This document shows positions 20,480 through 27,961 of a DNA stretch of 27,961 nt, in pieces. The stretch's first letter is position 1, and each line of letters begins with the position of its first letter. Below the pieces are notes generated by a model, which was not told the DNA's origin, did no database searches, and saw only the letters and a list, made by a program, of their open reading frames with translations. Where the stretch lies: contig MNCI01010141.1 in NCBI GenBank assembly GCA_015680685.1, positions 358,663 to 386,623 on the forward strand. The letters are read 5' to 3'. A program made the position numbers and the translations under genes. This stretch comes from Gnetum montanum. Lineage: Eukaryota > Streptophyta > Gnetopsida > Gnetales > Gnetaceae.

Positions 20480-21868
20480 CTAGCTAGATCTTGATGCATT
20501 GTTGTCTTGAGATTTGTTTGGAGCATCAATCTTCATGAAATTTGTCTTTGTGAAAATATCCTCAATCTTGGTGATTAGTTTCTCCTTCATTTTAGTTGTT
20601 CTTGATGGTCCTACCTCTAACTCATGGACCAGAGTGGTCATCTCAATGAACATGGGGTCAAGAATATCCTCCATCACCACTAAACTAGAGGACCCATGTA
20701 TGATTAAACATTCACAAAGATTCTAGTAAGCCTATGTCCATCCATCTAAAATTTTGATTGATCTTTGATTGCATGGCATCCATGCAAGCAATCAACCTAT
20801 CCTCCTTTGCCTCTAAGTAGGTAAATAACATTACACTTTCTCTAAACTACTATTGCTACTGGATAGGATTGATAAGTGTGACTTGCATCTGCTCATTGTG
20901 CCCATAAAATTGATTCCAATTAGCCTTTCCACAATCTTTTGAGGCATGTGGGTCTAGAAGTTAAATGAGATTATTAAGTTGTGTCCTAGGGGCATGCTAG
21001 GTGTAGAATGCACATCCCAAATGTGACAGTTGATCCTCATCAAAAACTTGAACCTCTCTATCATCCCCCTTAGGTTCAAGGATTTGTGAGTGCCTAAAAA
21101 GAGTAGACACGATTGATGGGAAAGGCACTATAGCAACATCATTGTTGATGATCTTCATTCACTTTATGATAATGTGAGGATAGTTCAATGGATAGTCCCC
21201 CTCTAAATCTAATAAGACCATCAAGGTGAAGGACATCACATGAGTGTGATGCATGATAGTTAGGAGGTTTGTGTGAATTTCCCTAATTAGAACTCTCCGT
21301 CATGGGCTAAAATTCCTATAGGGCCATCCTATCTTATCAGTCTCCACCTCAAGAACCTTGCTCAGTAGCTATGTTTTTTTCTCTAAGGTGTCAATTACAA
21401 AATACTGTTACTATGGACCAACTACCATCTGAGTACCTATCCCAAGATTTGATTCATAAGTGTATAGGCAGAATCACCAATCTCGATCACCTTCAAGACA
21501 AGTGATCCTCAATGATGTGCCACATAGAATTGATGGGCCTCCTCCTCATAGTAATTAGGACCTTCAATGATGATGAAATCAAGAAAACATTTAATAAGCT
21601 TGTTAAGCATGTCAAGCCAAACAAGCTGCATCAAGGAGCTAAAGTTTCTTGGACTTCACAAGGGGGCTAGTTTAAGTTTCACCTCCCTTTGTTACTACTC
21701 CTATCATGCTAATGTCTCTTCTGCATGTTGATATGCCTCTTGCTCCTATTCTCCAGCAACATTTCGTGTAGCAACCTGAGAGCCTACATGATTTCTTCCT
21801 TGTGTTTGTGCTCTCTCTTGTGCCTTATACACTCTACAAGATCTCCTCCTAGAATATGGTTGTGATGA
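20480..21868 (-). pseudogene. Decayed long reading frame of unknown family
   Basis: Read on the minus strand, one mostly continuous frame runs from about 21865 to TAG at 20482-20480, roughly 460 codons, with about a dozen stops and at least one frame change. The N-terminal part is basic and Gln-rich (SRRRSCRVYKAQERAQTQGR). An ATG at 21631-21629 starts MQLVWLDMLNKLIKCFLDFI, followed by IEGPNYYEEEAHQFYVAHH. Later segments are VMSFTLMVLLDLEGDYPLNY, VFDEDQLSHLGCAFYT and HNEQMQVTLINPIQ. The C-terminus is hydrophilic (MTTLVHELEVGPSRTTKMKE...), ending NNASRSS. Codon-like continuity across 1.4 kb shows it was once protein-coding. I do not recognise the family. It may be an accessory frame of a mobile element. 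Confidence 0.6.
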
Positions 21869-22589
21869 TTCTCCTCTCTAAGAACATAGATATATTATAG
21901 CTCAAATGTTGACAATTAAATCATTGTTGGCCAACAATAATTAATGATGGATAGACTTGCCCTTTTCATGTCACACCATCAATGCAATATCTAATGAATA
22001 CATTTCTAATAACCATTCCAAGCCATTTCCAAGAAGAAGTATATCAAATTAGCACCCTAACTATACCCATTAAAAAGGATAGCCCATTGTTCATCATAAT
22101 TTCAAGAAAACTCTTTGAACTAACAAGCACATACTCCTAGTGCAATATAAATTGGCTTAACTTTTTTGTTCTCCATGAATATTCATACCACTTTGGATGC
22201 ATGTCTCCCAAAACTTAAAACATTTTTAATTAGATATTCTAGAATATAGATTACCTAATAACTCATTTGATGCACTCACAAATTCTATAGACCAGAAATT
22301 ATATTAAAGAAATGTGCACATGCATATACATTTGAAACATAAGTCTCAAAGAATGAAAATGTTAAAACTTGTGTAGAATTAATAGTAAATAGAATAAAAT
22401 ATTGAAAATACCATTTGAAATAAGCAAAGAAAATAGTAAATGCAATTTAACAATTTGTTAGCTCCTAGATCTAATGGGTTCGTAGCTCGTATAAATGACT
22501 TGAAGCATACATCCCAAGGGTGTCCCTTATTTTTGTTGGCACATTTGGCCATTTCATGGAATAGCAATAAATGCAGAAAAGGTGCATTC
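21869..22589. other. Intergenic, mostly unrecognised
   Basis: AT-rich DNA. At 22476-22510 a short piece (GGGTTCGTAGCTCGTATAAA, then 'tgacttgaagcat') resembles part of the CNGC pseudogene at 23021-23058, a possible extra scrap of the same gene. Nothing else was recognised. Confidence 0.3.
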
Positions 22590-23690
22590 GATTGTTATCT
22601 GGATGGCTGATCAAAGTAGACCAACTAGGTTGCATGAACTAGTTTTAAAGAATGCATTGCAACTTGTTGTATTCTTCTAGTATATTCCAAGGTTCTTTCG
22701 GTTATATCATCTCATTTCAGATGCTGTAAAATCATCTGGAGTATTTGTAGAGACAGCATGCGCTGGAGTTGCTTACAATTCGCTTCTCTACATGACTATT
22801 GCAGCCAGCCTATTGGTTGCAAACGCGAATATATGTACTGTACGAATTATAATACTCTCAATATCTCTCAGTGGAATACAACCAGTAAAAATATCTTACG
22901 CAACCTTTTTCATCCATACTTGCAATCATAAACAGTAAGGTTGGAAGAAATGAGAGTAAAAAGATGTGATACAGAGCAGTGGATGCGTCATTAGTTACTA
23001 CCTGACCATCTGAGACAAAGGGTTCATCGCTATGACTAGTATAAATGGCTTGAAACATGAGGAATGGATGAGGAATCACTGGTGCAGAGCCTTCCCAAGG
23101 ATCTCCGCTGAGATATCAAACAACATCTTTGTTTGGGATTGGTTAGAAGGGTGTCGTTGTTCGAGAATGTGGACGACCATCTGATCAACGCGCTGTGCGA
23201 GCAGTTGAAGCTGATGTTGTTCATGGAAGACACGTACATAGTACGCGAGGGCGATCCAGTGGACGAGATGCTCTTCATAATCCGGGGCCACCTGGACAGC
23301 ATAACGACCAACGGTGGATGCATTGGCTTCTTCAACCGCGGCTTGCTCAAGCAGGGTGACTTCTGTGGCGAGGAGCTACTCACCTGGGCCTTGGATCTGC
23401 ATGTAGTTCATGGCGAGCAAGTTTCGACAGCTCCACAGCCAGTAGGTGCAACACACGTTCAGGTTCTACTCACACCAGTGGCGAACGTGGGCAGGCTGCT
23501 TCATCCAGGTAGCCTGGTGATGCCATTGCAAGCGCCGACGCCACCCTCTGCAAATGCAAACCCTAACGGTGGCCATTTCTCCCAAGGCGGCTGCAATCGT
23601 CACGCCAAGCTTCGGTGTCGTGCTCTACATCAAACAACTTGACATGTTTCACTCCCTCAAATTTCAAGAATGCCAGCAGATTGCTTGCCA
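22590..23690 (+). pseudogene. Plant cyclic-nucleotide-gated channel (CNGC) pseudogene, pore deleted
   Basis: CNGCs are plasma-membrane cation channels gated by cyclic nucleotides and calmodulin. Collinear blocks are the S4-S5 region (LKNALQLVVFF, stop, YIPRFFRLYHLI; about 22640-22720), S5 (VETACAGVAYNSLLYMTIA; about 22745-22805), an S6 remnant (LSISLSG), then TVRLEEMRVKRCDTEQWMRH (C-linker), YKWLET, SLVQSLPKDLR and LVRRVSLFENVDD. The cyclic-nucleotide-binding domain follows with YIVREGDPVDEMLFIIRGHL, GDFCGEELLTWALD and, in another frame, LHSQ-stop-VQHTFRFYSHQWRTW and the IQ-like FIQVAW. The pore helix and selectivity filter are missing between about 22830 and 22890, and about 30 residues are missing after TWALD. 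Premature stops lie at 22678, 22992, 23037, 23058 and 23109. The part from 22910 to 23690 has no introns, so a processed copy is possible. Its 23100-23600 part is richer in GC than its surroundings. Confidence 0.92.
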
Positions 23691-24546
23691 GTACCATTGT
23701 TATATGCCTGCAAACACGATTGTATCTTCAACTCTTCATCGTATGCCCTCAATATTTAAGCATGGACCATGGTTAAGGCATGCTCACTAAGCTTTCACTC
23801 ATATCTAACAAATACCATGACTTCTTACAATGTTGGTGGTTGTGTAGTCCATCTTGATTTAGTTTCTTTGCAAGATTAGCACTGTAACGGACAAGACCGG
23901 CACGTTACGTAGAGTAACAGATCAGGTGCTCACCTTTTTTTTTGGCAACCTTACCAAAAATAGCAGCAGTGCCCGACGCCAACGCATTCTTCATCGCCAT
24001 TACCACCATTACCAGTCCATCAAGTGCAGTTACAGAGACACAAAGACACAGCAAGATAGGTGCACAACTGAATCAGCGAAACCAGGAGATGTTTTAGCCG
24101 ATGCTGATAAATCAAGGTTACAGTTTATTCAGAAGAAACCATCATCGCTGAAGACAAATACAAAACCCAAACACACAGAATTAAAGTCACAAAATAAAAT
24201 TACAATTTCATATGGTCCGGTGGCTAAAAATAATTTCAGCAAATTTTTCTTACATGCAACAATTGTATTAATTTAATTATCTCAAATGAATTACTAAGGC
24301 TTTATACACTATGGGTAATTAAAATCCTAAGTAAAATATGACAATTTTATGAAGCTCTTAGGAGATCTTGGATTTATTTTTTATATAGGTTATTGATTAT
24401 AAAAGCAATATTTCTAATATTTACACATGCCAATGTTAGCATGATTTTCTCTTAACTTTTTATATAAGTTACAACTTCCTAACTTGTTGGGCAAGTTATA
24501 ACTTCCTTTCTTGGGAGAGAAGTTACCTAAGATATTTTTTAATATC
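23691..24546. other. Unassigned; right end may be U3 of the second retroelement
   Basis: No gene was recognised. The last 100-150 bases ('aagttacaacttcc', 'caagttataacttcc', 'gagaagttacc') contain short repeats and run, apart from the inserted solo LTR, into the TATA box at 25520. They may therefore be U3 of the second element's 5' LTR. Where that LTR begins cannot be set without its 3' partner. Confidence 0.35.
24542..24546. repeat. Target-site duplication ATATC (left of solo LTR)
   Basis: ATATC directly precedes TGATGAGTGG at 24547 and recurs at 25497-25501 right after the LTR. It is a perfect 5-bp duplication. Confidence 0.9.
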
Positions 24547-24862
24547 TGATGAGTGGTGAGGTACCCCTACACTCAACCATACGAAATGAGCATAGCACGC
24601 GTGATCCGGTCGAACTCCACAGACTAAATGCCTAAACGCCNTGGTTTTTCTCCTATGCTATGAGGTGAAGGGTTGAGAAAGCTAACTAACTCTAACTAAG
24701 GACCTAAGTCTAAATTAACTAGCATCAGCATCCATTTCCAATTACCGTACACACCCTAAACTATGCAACTATGGCTACCAAACGCTAATCGTTACTAGGA
24801 TTACCACACGTAACGCACATGCTCAAAGTGGTCGTACTGAGGCACTTAACTAGCTTAAGTGT

Positions 24863-25118
24863 GATAAGCATCCATTCCTTGGCTAACCATACACACCCGT
24901 GGGTGCTCGTAACAAAGTCGTACTTATCCCATGTTCTAGGAGTTGAGGGTGAGAGAACCTAATTATGATGAGCAGCCGATTCCTTGACTAGCCGTACACA
25001 TCTGTAGATGCTCGTAATCAAGTCGTACTCATACCACGTTGCGATGAGCAGCCGATTCCTTGACTAGCCGTACACATCCGTAGATGCTCGTAATCAAGTC
25101 GTACTCGTACCGCACTAA
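24863..25118 (-). repeat. Tandem units inside the solo LTR (period 76 bp)
   Basis: A unit beginning GATGAGCAGCCGATTCCTTG on the plus strand occurs at 24967-25042 and again at 25043-25118 with few differences. A more diverged unit starts at 24863 (GATAAGCATCCATTCCTTGG), and a still weaker one near 24724. The LTRs of the 9840 element have no such array. Confidence 0.85.
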
Positions 25119-25401
25119 CAACAGGTAATAAATGAAAGGTAAGAAATAACAAGTAATAAACCTATTTCATGCACTGCAAGGTTTATCCATAAATCACGTC
25201 TTTATTGCTGTACACAACTTGCGTTCAAGTACAAAGCTACTCAAATAAAGAGTCGTTCACTTGGGAACTCCTACTGCGAGCACATAGAAAATATTCTATC
25301 TCTGGAGTGATCAAACTGCCAGAGTTTCCCTACTTTAAGCTTAGGATGAGAAATGAGGGGAGTGCCGCCTCTTATTTATAGATTTGGCAACGGACCGTGA
25401 T

Positions 25402-25470
25402 ATTGCGTACGCGATATCGTAGGGGACAACGGGATATCGCAGCGGCCGCGATATCGCGTACGCGATATCG
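25402..25470. repeat. Palindrome cluster in U3 of the solo LTR
   Basis: A perfect 22-bp palindrome lies at 25449-25470, with its centre at GTAC and arms GATATCGC. A second, imperfect copy lies at about 25399-25420, and a single GATATCGC arm lies between them. The cluster sits about 20-100 bp upstream of the TATA box on the minus strand, an enhancer-like position. The same motif appears twice at 1-30. Confidence 0.9.
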
Positions 25471-25501
25471 TGGCTTGTGCAAATCACATCTCATCAATAT
25501 C

Positions 25502-26748
25502 TAACTACCTTTTGAACCCTATAAAAAGGCTTCAAGGATTAGGAGGAAAAATATATCACACACTTGGGGTCTCACTTTGGGTCTTAGAGGAAGATTGAAA
25601 AGAAGACATTCTGAAAGATTGCTTGTAAGATGACTTGCTAAAGACAACATTTCAGCCTCTTTGTCATAGTCCTGTGAGTTATGTTTATTTTTTATTTTTT
25701 TTAAATTGTTTAGCTAGTGGTTTAGATAGTATCATGTTTGGCAAATAATTTTGGGATTTTTAGATTGCTCTTATTGTTCTTGTTGCATGATAGAAAAATT
25801 TCTATTAAAATTTTTCCATAGAAGAGCTTGTGTTTGAAAGCCTTAAGAGCATTTTAGTAGTGAATTTTATTATTGTGCAATGTATAAGAACCGCTATTGA
25901 GATTGTTGTAAGAGAGCCTCTACATGTAGTCAAGCCGTTGAACGATTCAATAGTCAAGAGGGTTCAGAAAATCTTTGGCATTTTGATAGGAGCAGAATAG
26001 CTTCTTTTCTCTTTAAAGTGAATCTCTGTGATATTTCAATAAGAAATTGTCAAGTCTTTTGAAGGTTATGTTGAATGCAATTGTTGACATCTATTATCTA
26101 GCCAAAATAGAGTCTCATACGTGATAGTTTACGCAGTAATTTTTTGGGTAGCATAGTAGGATTGTCTTAAAGAAATTGCTTATTTGAGCCTTGAAAGTTT
26201 GAACAATTCGTAGTTATTGAATTTGCGATAGCTTTACTATGAAGTGTTTACTCGTATCATTTTACCTTGTTTAAACATTTGAGATCTTTACACAAATCTG
26301 CTTTCTTTTTCTCTTCTATCTATTTCCATTGAATCTCGCTCTATTTTTAGTTTTCTTTTGGAACTATCTCTTTCTCTGGGGAAAATTAGAAATAGATTCG
26401 CAGAGTTGTGCTCAAATGTTTTTGCAAAAAAAATTTTGTTACAAGTAGGTATTATAAGGACTACATAGACTAGGCAATTGAACAAAATAAGAACTCTCAA
26501 CAACTCACATTACTTTGCAAAGTTGGCTGAATCTCTTTAAGATAAGTCATTTATAGTTTTACATACAACCCAATCATTTCATTTTTCACAACAGCACACC
26601 GCAATAGCACACACACATACTCACATTAACTATTGAGTCTATTTGGAGGTATCTGGGCCTTGGTGTTGCTGAAGACTAGCAAGCACCTAAATCCTATTCG
26701 AGGATACTTGTTGGCGGTGGTGTCCTAAATGGTCACCAATAGTTCTTT
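25502..26748 (+). mobile_element. Second Ty3/gypsy element: 5' LTR (R-U5) and leader
   Basis: A TATA box CTATAAAAAGG lies at 25519-25529, preceded by U3-like DNA that is interrupted by the solo LTR. About 1.2 kb of AT-rich noncoding DNA leads to the primer-binding site at 26749. The LTR end should lie shortly before the PBS (for example at TCACCA, about 26733-26738), but this cannot be fixed without the 3' LTR. There is no similarity to family A LTRs beyond general features. Confidence 0.6.
25520..25527 (+). promoter_or_regulatory. TATA box of the second element
   Basis: TATAAAAA is followed by GGCTTCAAGG, a typical plant LTR core promoter. It starts 19 bp downstream of the end of the solo-LTR target duplication at 25501. 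Confidence 0.6.
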
Positions 26749-26765
26749 TGGCGCTAGAAGGAGGG
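26749..26765 (+). promoter_or_regulatory. Primer-binding site complementary to tRNA-Asn
   Basis: TGGCGCTAGAAGGAGGG is complementary to the CCA-tailed 3' end of plant tRNA-Asn (CCCTCCTTCTAGCG plus CCA) as I recall it. It lies about 100 bp before the gag ATG. The different primer tRNA shows that this is a different lineage from the element at 9840. Confidence 0.75.
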
Positions 26766-26866
26766 CTGAAAATTTAGCCTCTAAGTTCATAAGCCTTATA
26801 ATTATAGCACATCAACCATTCTTTGTTACTATAAAGGCTTAAGAAATTAAATACTATTTTCAGTTC

Positions 26867-27961
26867 ATGACCAAGAAGATTGATAGTTTGGAAAATTTAA
26901 AAGTTTCAAAAGATATTCTTGATTCTAAGACTGATTCTTCATCAGAAGAAGAACAAAAGAAAGTTTTTGAATTGGGAACAAGTAGTGGAGTGAAAACTAG
27001 AAGATCAAGAAGATCACCCATTATATCTGGTTTATCGATTCATAAGAGAAGATCTAGAAAGTCTAAGAGTTCAACTATCCAAAGGAATAGGATGGCAAAT
27101 CCTTGGCAAAGAGTTACACCATTAGGATTTCAAAATTACAATGATATTCCTAAGGTAGTTTACAAATATTTGCCTAAGCCTTTCATTCCTGGAAAAGCTT
27201 ATTTAGCTGAAGAATATATTCACATGTTTGAGTTAGCTTTAGCTCATGCAAATATTCAACATCAAGATCAAGCTTGTAGGTTGTTTGTATCAAATTTAAA
27301 GGATATGGCTCAGATTTGGTATTCGAACTTACCAGGTAATAGTATTATAAGTTGGGATGACATGAAGCATCTTTTCTTGGTCCAGTTTGGTAATCAATTA
27401 GATCAACAACAACTATACTATGGGCTGATACAAGCTAAACAAGGAGTTAAAGAGTCAATTAGAGATTTTAACATTAAGTTTCAAAGAATTTGTCGAATCT
27501 TCCAAAGACAATATAGGCCATCAGAAGAAATGCTTAAAGAAACTTATCTTAAGGTTGTTAACCCCAACATTTCAATTTGGTTAAGGAGAAATCCAAACTT
27601 AACTACACTAAATGACTACTTTAGTGAAGCTATACAGTTAGAAAAACAGTTGAACTTGAATCTTGAAGAAAATATTGCAATTCAAAAAAGAGAAGAAAGA
27701 GTTATGATTCCTATACAAGATTTAGCTCAATTTAAAGCTTTACCAAGTCCATCTCATGTTAAACAAGAGCAAGGACATGAAAGAGTAGAATCTGAAAAAG
27801 GACATTTAATGAGAGATATGTCTAACAAAATAGTGAAGCTTGAAAAAGCCTTGGCAAGAGTTAATATCAAGGAAGAAAGGAAGAATAGAAAGCATAAACA
27901 TCAAGACACTAAGTTAGCAGAAGATGAGGATGAAAGTGACCTTATTATGTCCAAATTTCTT
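26867..27961 (+). CDS. gag: Gag protein of the second Ty3/gypsy element (open, runs off window)
   Basis: The frame opens at ATG 26867-26869, with an in-frame TAA upstream at 26840-26842, and runs 365 codons without a stop to the window edge. The N-terminus is charged with Ser/Arg/Lys-rich segments (VKTRRSRRSPIISGL, KRRSRKSKSS). The Gag core follows at about residues 105-265: LPKPFIPGKAYLAEEYIHMF, LKDMAQIWYSNLPGNSIISW, MKHLFLVQFGN, QGVKESIRDFNIKFQRICRI and LTTLNDYFSEAIQLEKQL. This is the retrotransposon Gag pattern with 'W...L....I..W......F...F' and 'E.I..F...F'. The C-terminal part is a charged, probably helical region. Gag forms the virus-like particle that holds the element RNA. A TATTTTCAG just before the start could be a splice acceptor. 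Lack of stops suggests a recent copy. Confidence 0.85.
   Translation, partial: MTKKIDSLENLKVSKDILDSKTDSSSEEEQKKVFELGTSSGVKTRRSRRSPIISGLSIHKRRSRKSKSSTIQRNRMANPWQRVTPLGFQNYNDIPKVVYKYLPKPFIPGKAYLAEEYIHMFELALAHANIQHQDQACRLFVSNLKDMAQIWYSNLPGNSIISWDDMKHLFLVQFGNQLDQQQLYYGLIQAKQGVKESIRDFNIKFQRICRIFQRQYRPSEEMLKETYLKVVNPNISIWLRRNPNLTTLNDYFSEAIQLEKQLNLNLEENIAIQKREERVMIPIQDLAQFKALPSPSHVKQEQGHERVESEKGHLMRDMSNKIVKLEKALARVNIKEERKNRKHKHQDTKLAEDEDESDLIMSKFL

Larger units (their letters stand above)
24547..25496 (-). mobile_element. Solo LTR, family A, 950 bp
   Basis: Read on the minus strand, it starts TGATGAGATGTG at 25496 and ends CACTCATCA at 24547, like the LTRs of the 9840-19905 element. It has a TATA box TATAAATAAG (25380-25371 on the minus strand), CpG-rich GATATCGC palindromes just upstream of it, and tandem units further in. 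Both sides carry the duplication ATATC and no internal sequence is present, so this is a solo LTR left by LTR-LTR recombination. Its CpG-rich palindromes are not decayed, which suggests a younger insertion than the element at 9840. One undetermined base (n) lies at 24641. Confidence 0.93.

Noticed and set aside
22858-23383. Minus-strand reading frames opposite the CNGC relic
   Set aside because: They overlap the recognised channel blocks on the other strand and have no recognisable domains.
23133-23642. A 169-residue cyclic-nucleotide-binding protein starting at 23133
   Set aside because: The start is TTG, channel sequence continues upstream through a TGA, and the last third is in the wrong frame for the family. 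It is a piece of the CNGC pseudogene.

Overview
The window looks like nuclear DNA of a seed plant with a large, repeat-rich genome. It holds plant-type NB-ARC-LRR (NLR) resistance-gene copies, a plant cyclic-nucleotide-gated channel (CNGC) relic, and several Ty3/gypsy LTR retroelements whose primer-binding sites match plant tRNA-Asp and tRNA-Asn. The background is AT-rich and almost all coding sequence is decayed. A gymnosperm is plausible from the density of old retroelements, but that is a guess. I see no bacterial operons, rRNA, tRNA genes or CRISPR arrays.

Left part (1-9834): fragments of one LTR family (call it family A) lie at 1-53 (minus) and about 100-344 (plus), followed by a LINE relic at 869-1078 (minus). 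Two minus-strand NLR copies follow. Copy 1 (about 1385-3101) is badly broken and has lost its LRR. Copy 2 (5948-8610) is almost complete, with CC, NB-ARC and LRR regions. The one clear lesion I found in it is an 8-bp insertion at 8131-8138 that separates the CC frame from the NB-ARC frame and looks like a DNA-transposon excision footprint. The copies also share 5' flanking DNA, which is tandemly duplicated upstream of copy 1.

Middle (9835-19910): a full-length but dead Ty3/gypsy element of the Athila/Tat type, 9840-19905, flanked by a perfect 5-bp target-site duplication CTATT. Its order is 5' LTR, tRNA-Asp-like PBS, gag, protease, RT, RNase H, integrase, first polypurine tract, about 2 kb of noncoding DNA with tandem hairpin repeats, second polypurine tract, 3' LTR. 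Catalytic residues in protease, RT and integrase are replaced and there are about two dozen in-frame stops in pol.

Right part (19911-27961): a decayed minus-strand reading frame of unknown family (20480 to about 21868), then a plus-strand CNGC pseudogene (about 22590-23690) lacking its pore. A minus-strand solo LTR of family A (24547-25496, TSD ATATC) sits 19 bp upstream of the TATA box of a second Ty3/gypsy element. That element has a tRNA-Asn PBS (26749-26765) and an uninterrupted gag frame (26867 to the window edge), so it is the youngest-looking coding sequence here.

The genes do not form a pathway. The locus records an NLR duplication followed by repeated retroelement and DNA-transposon activity and by deamination-driven decay.
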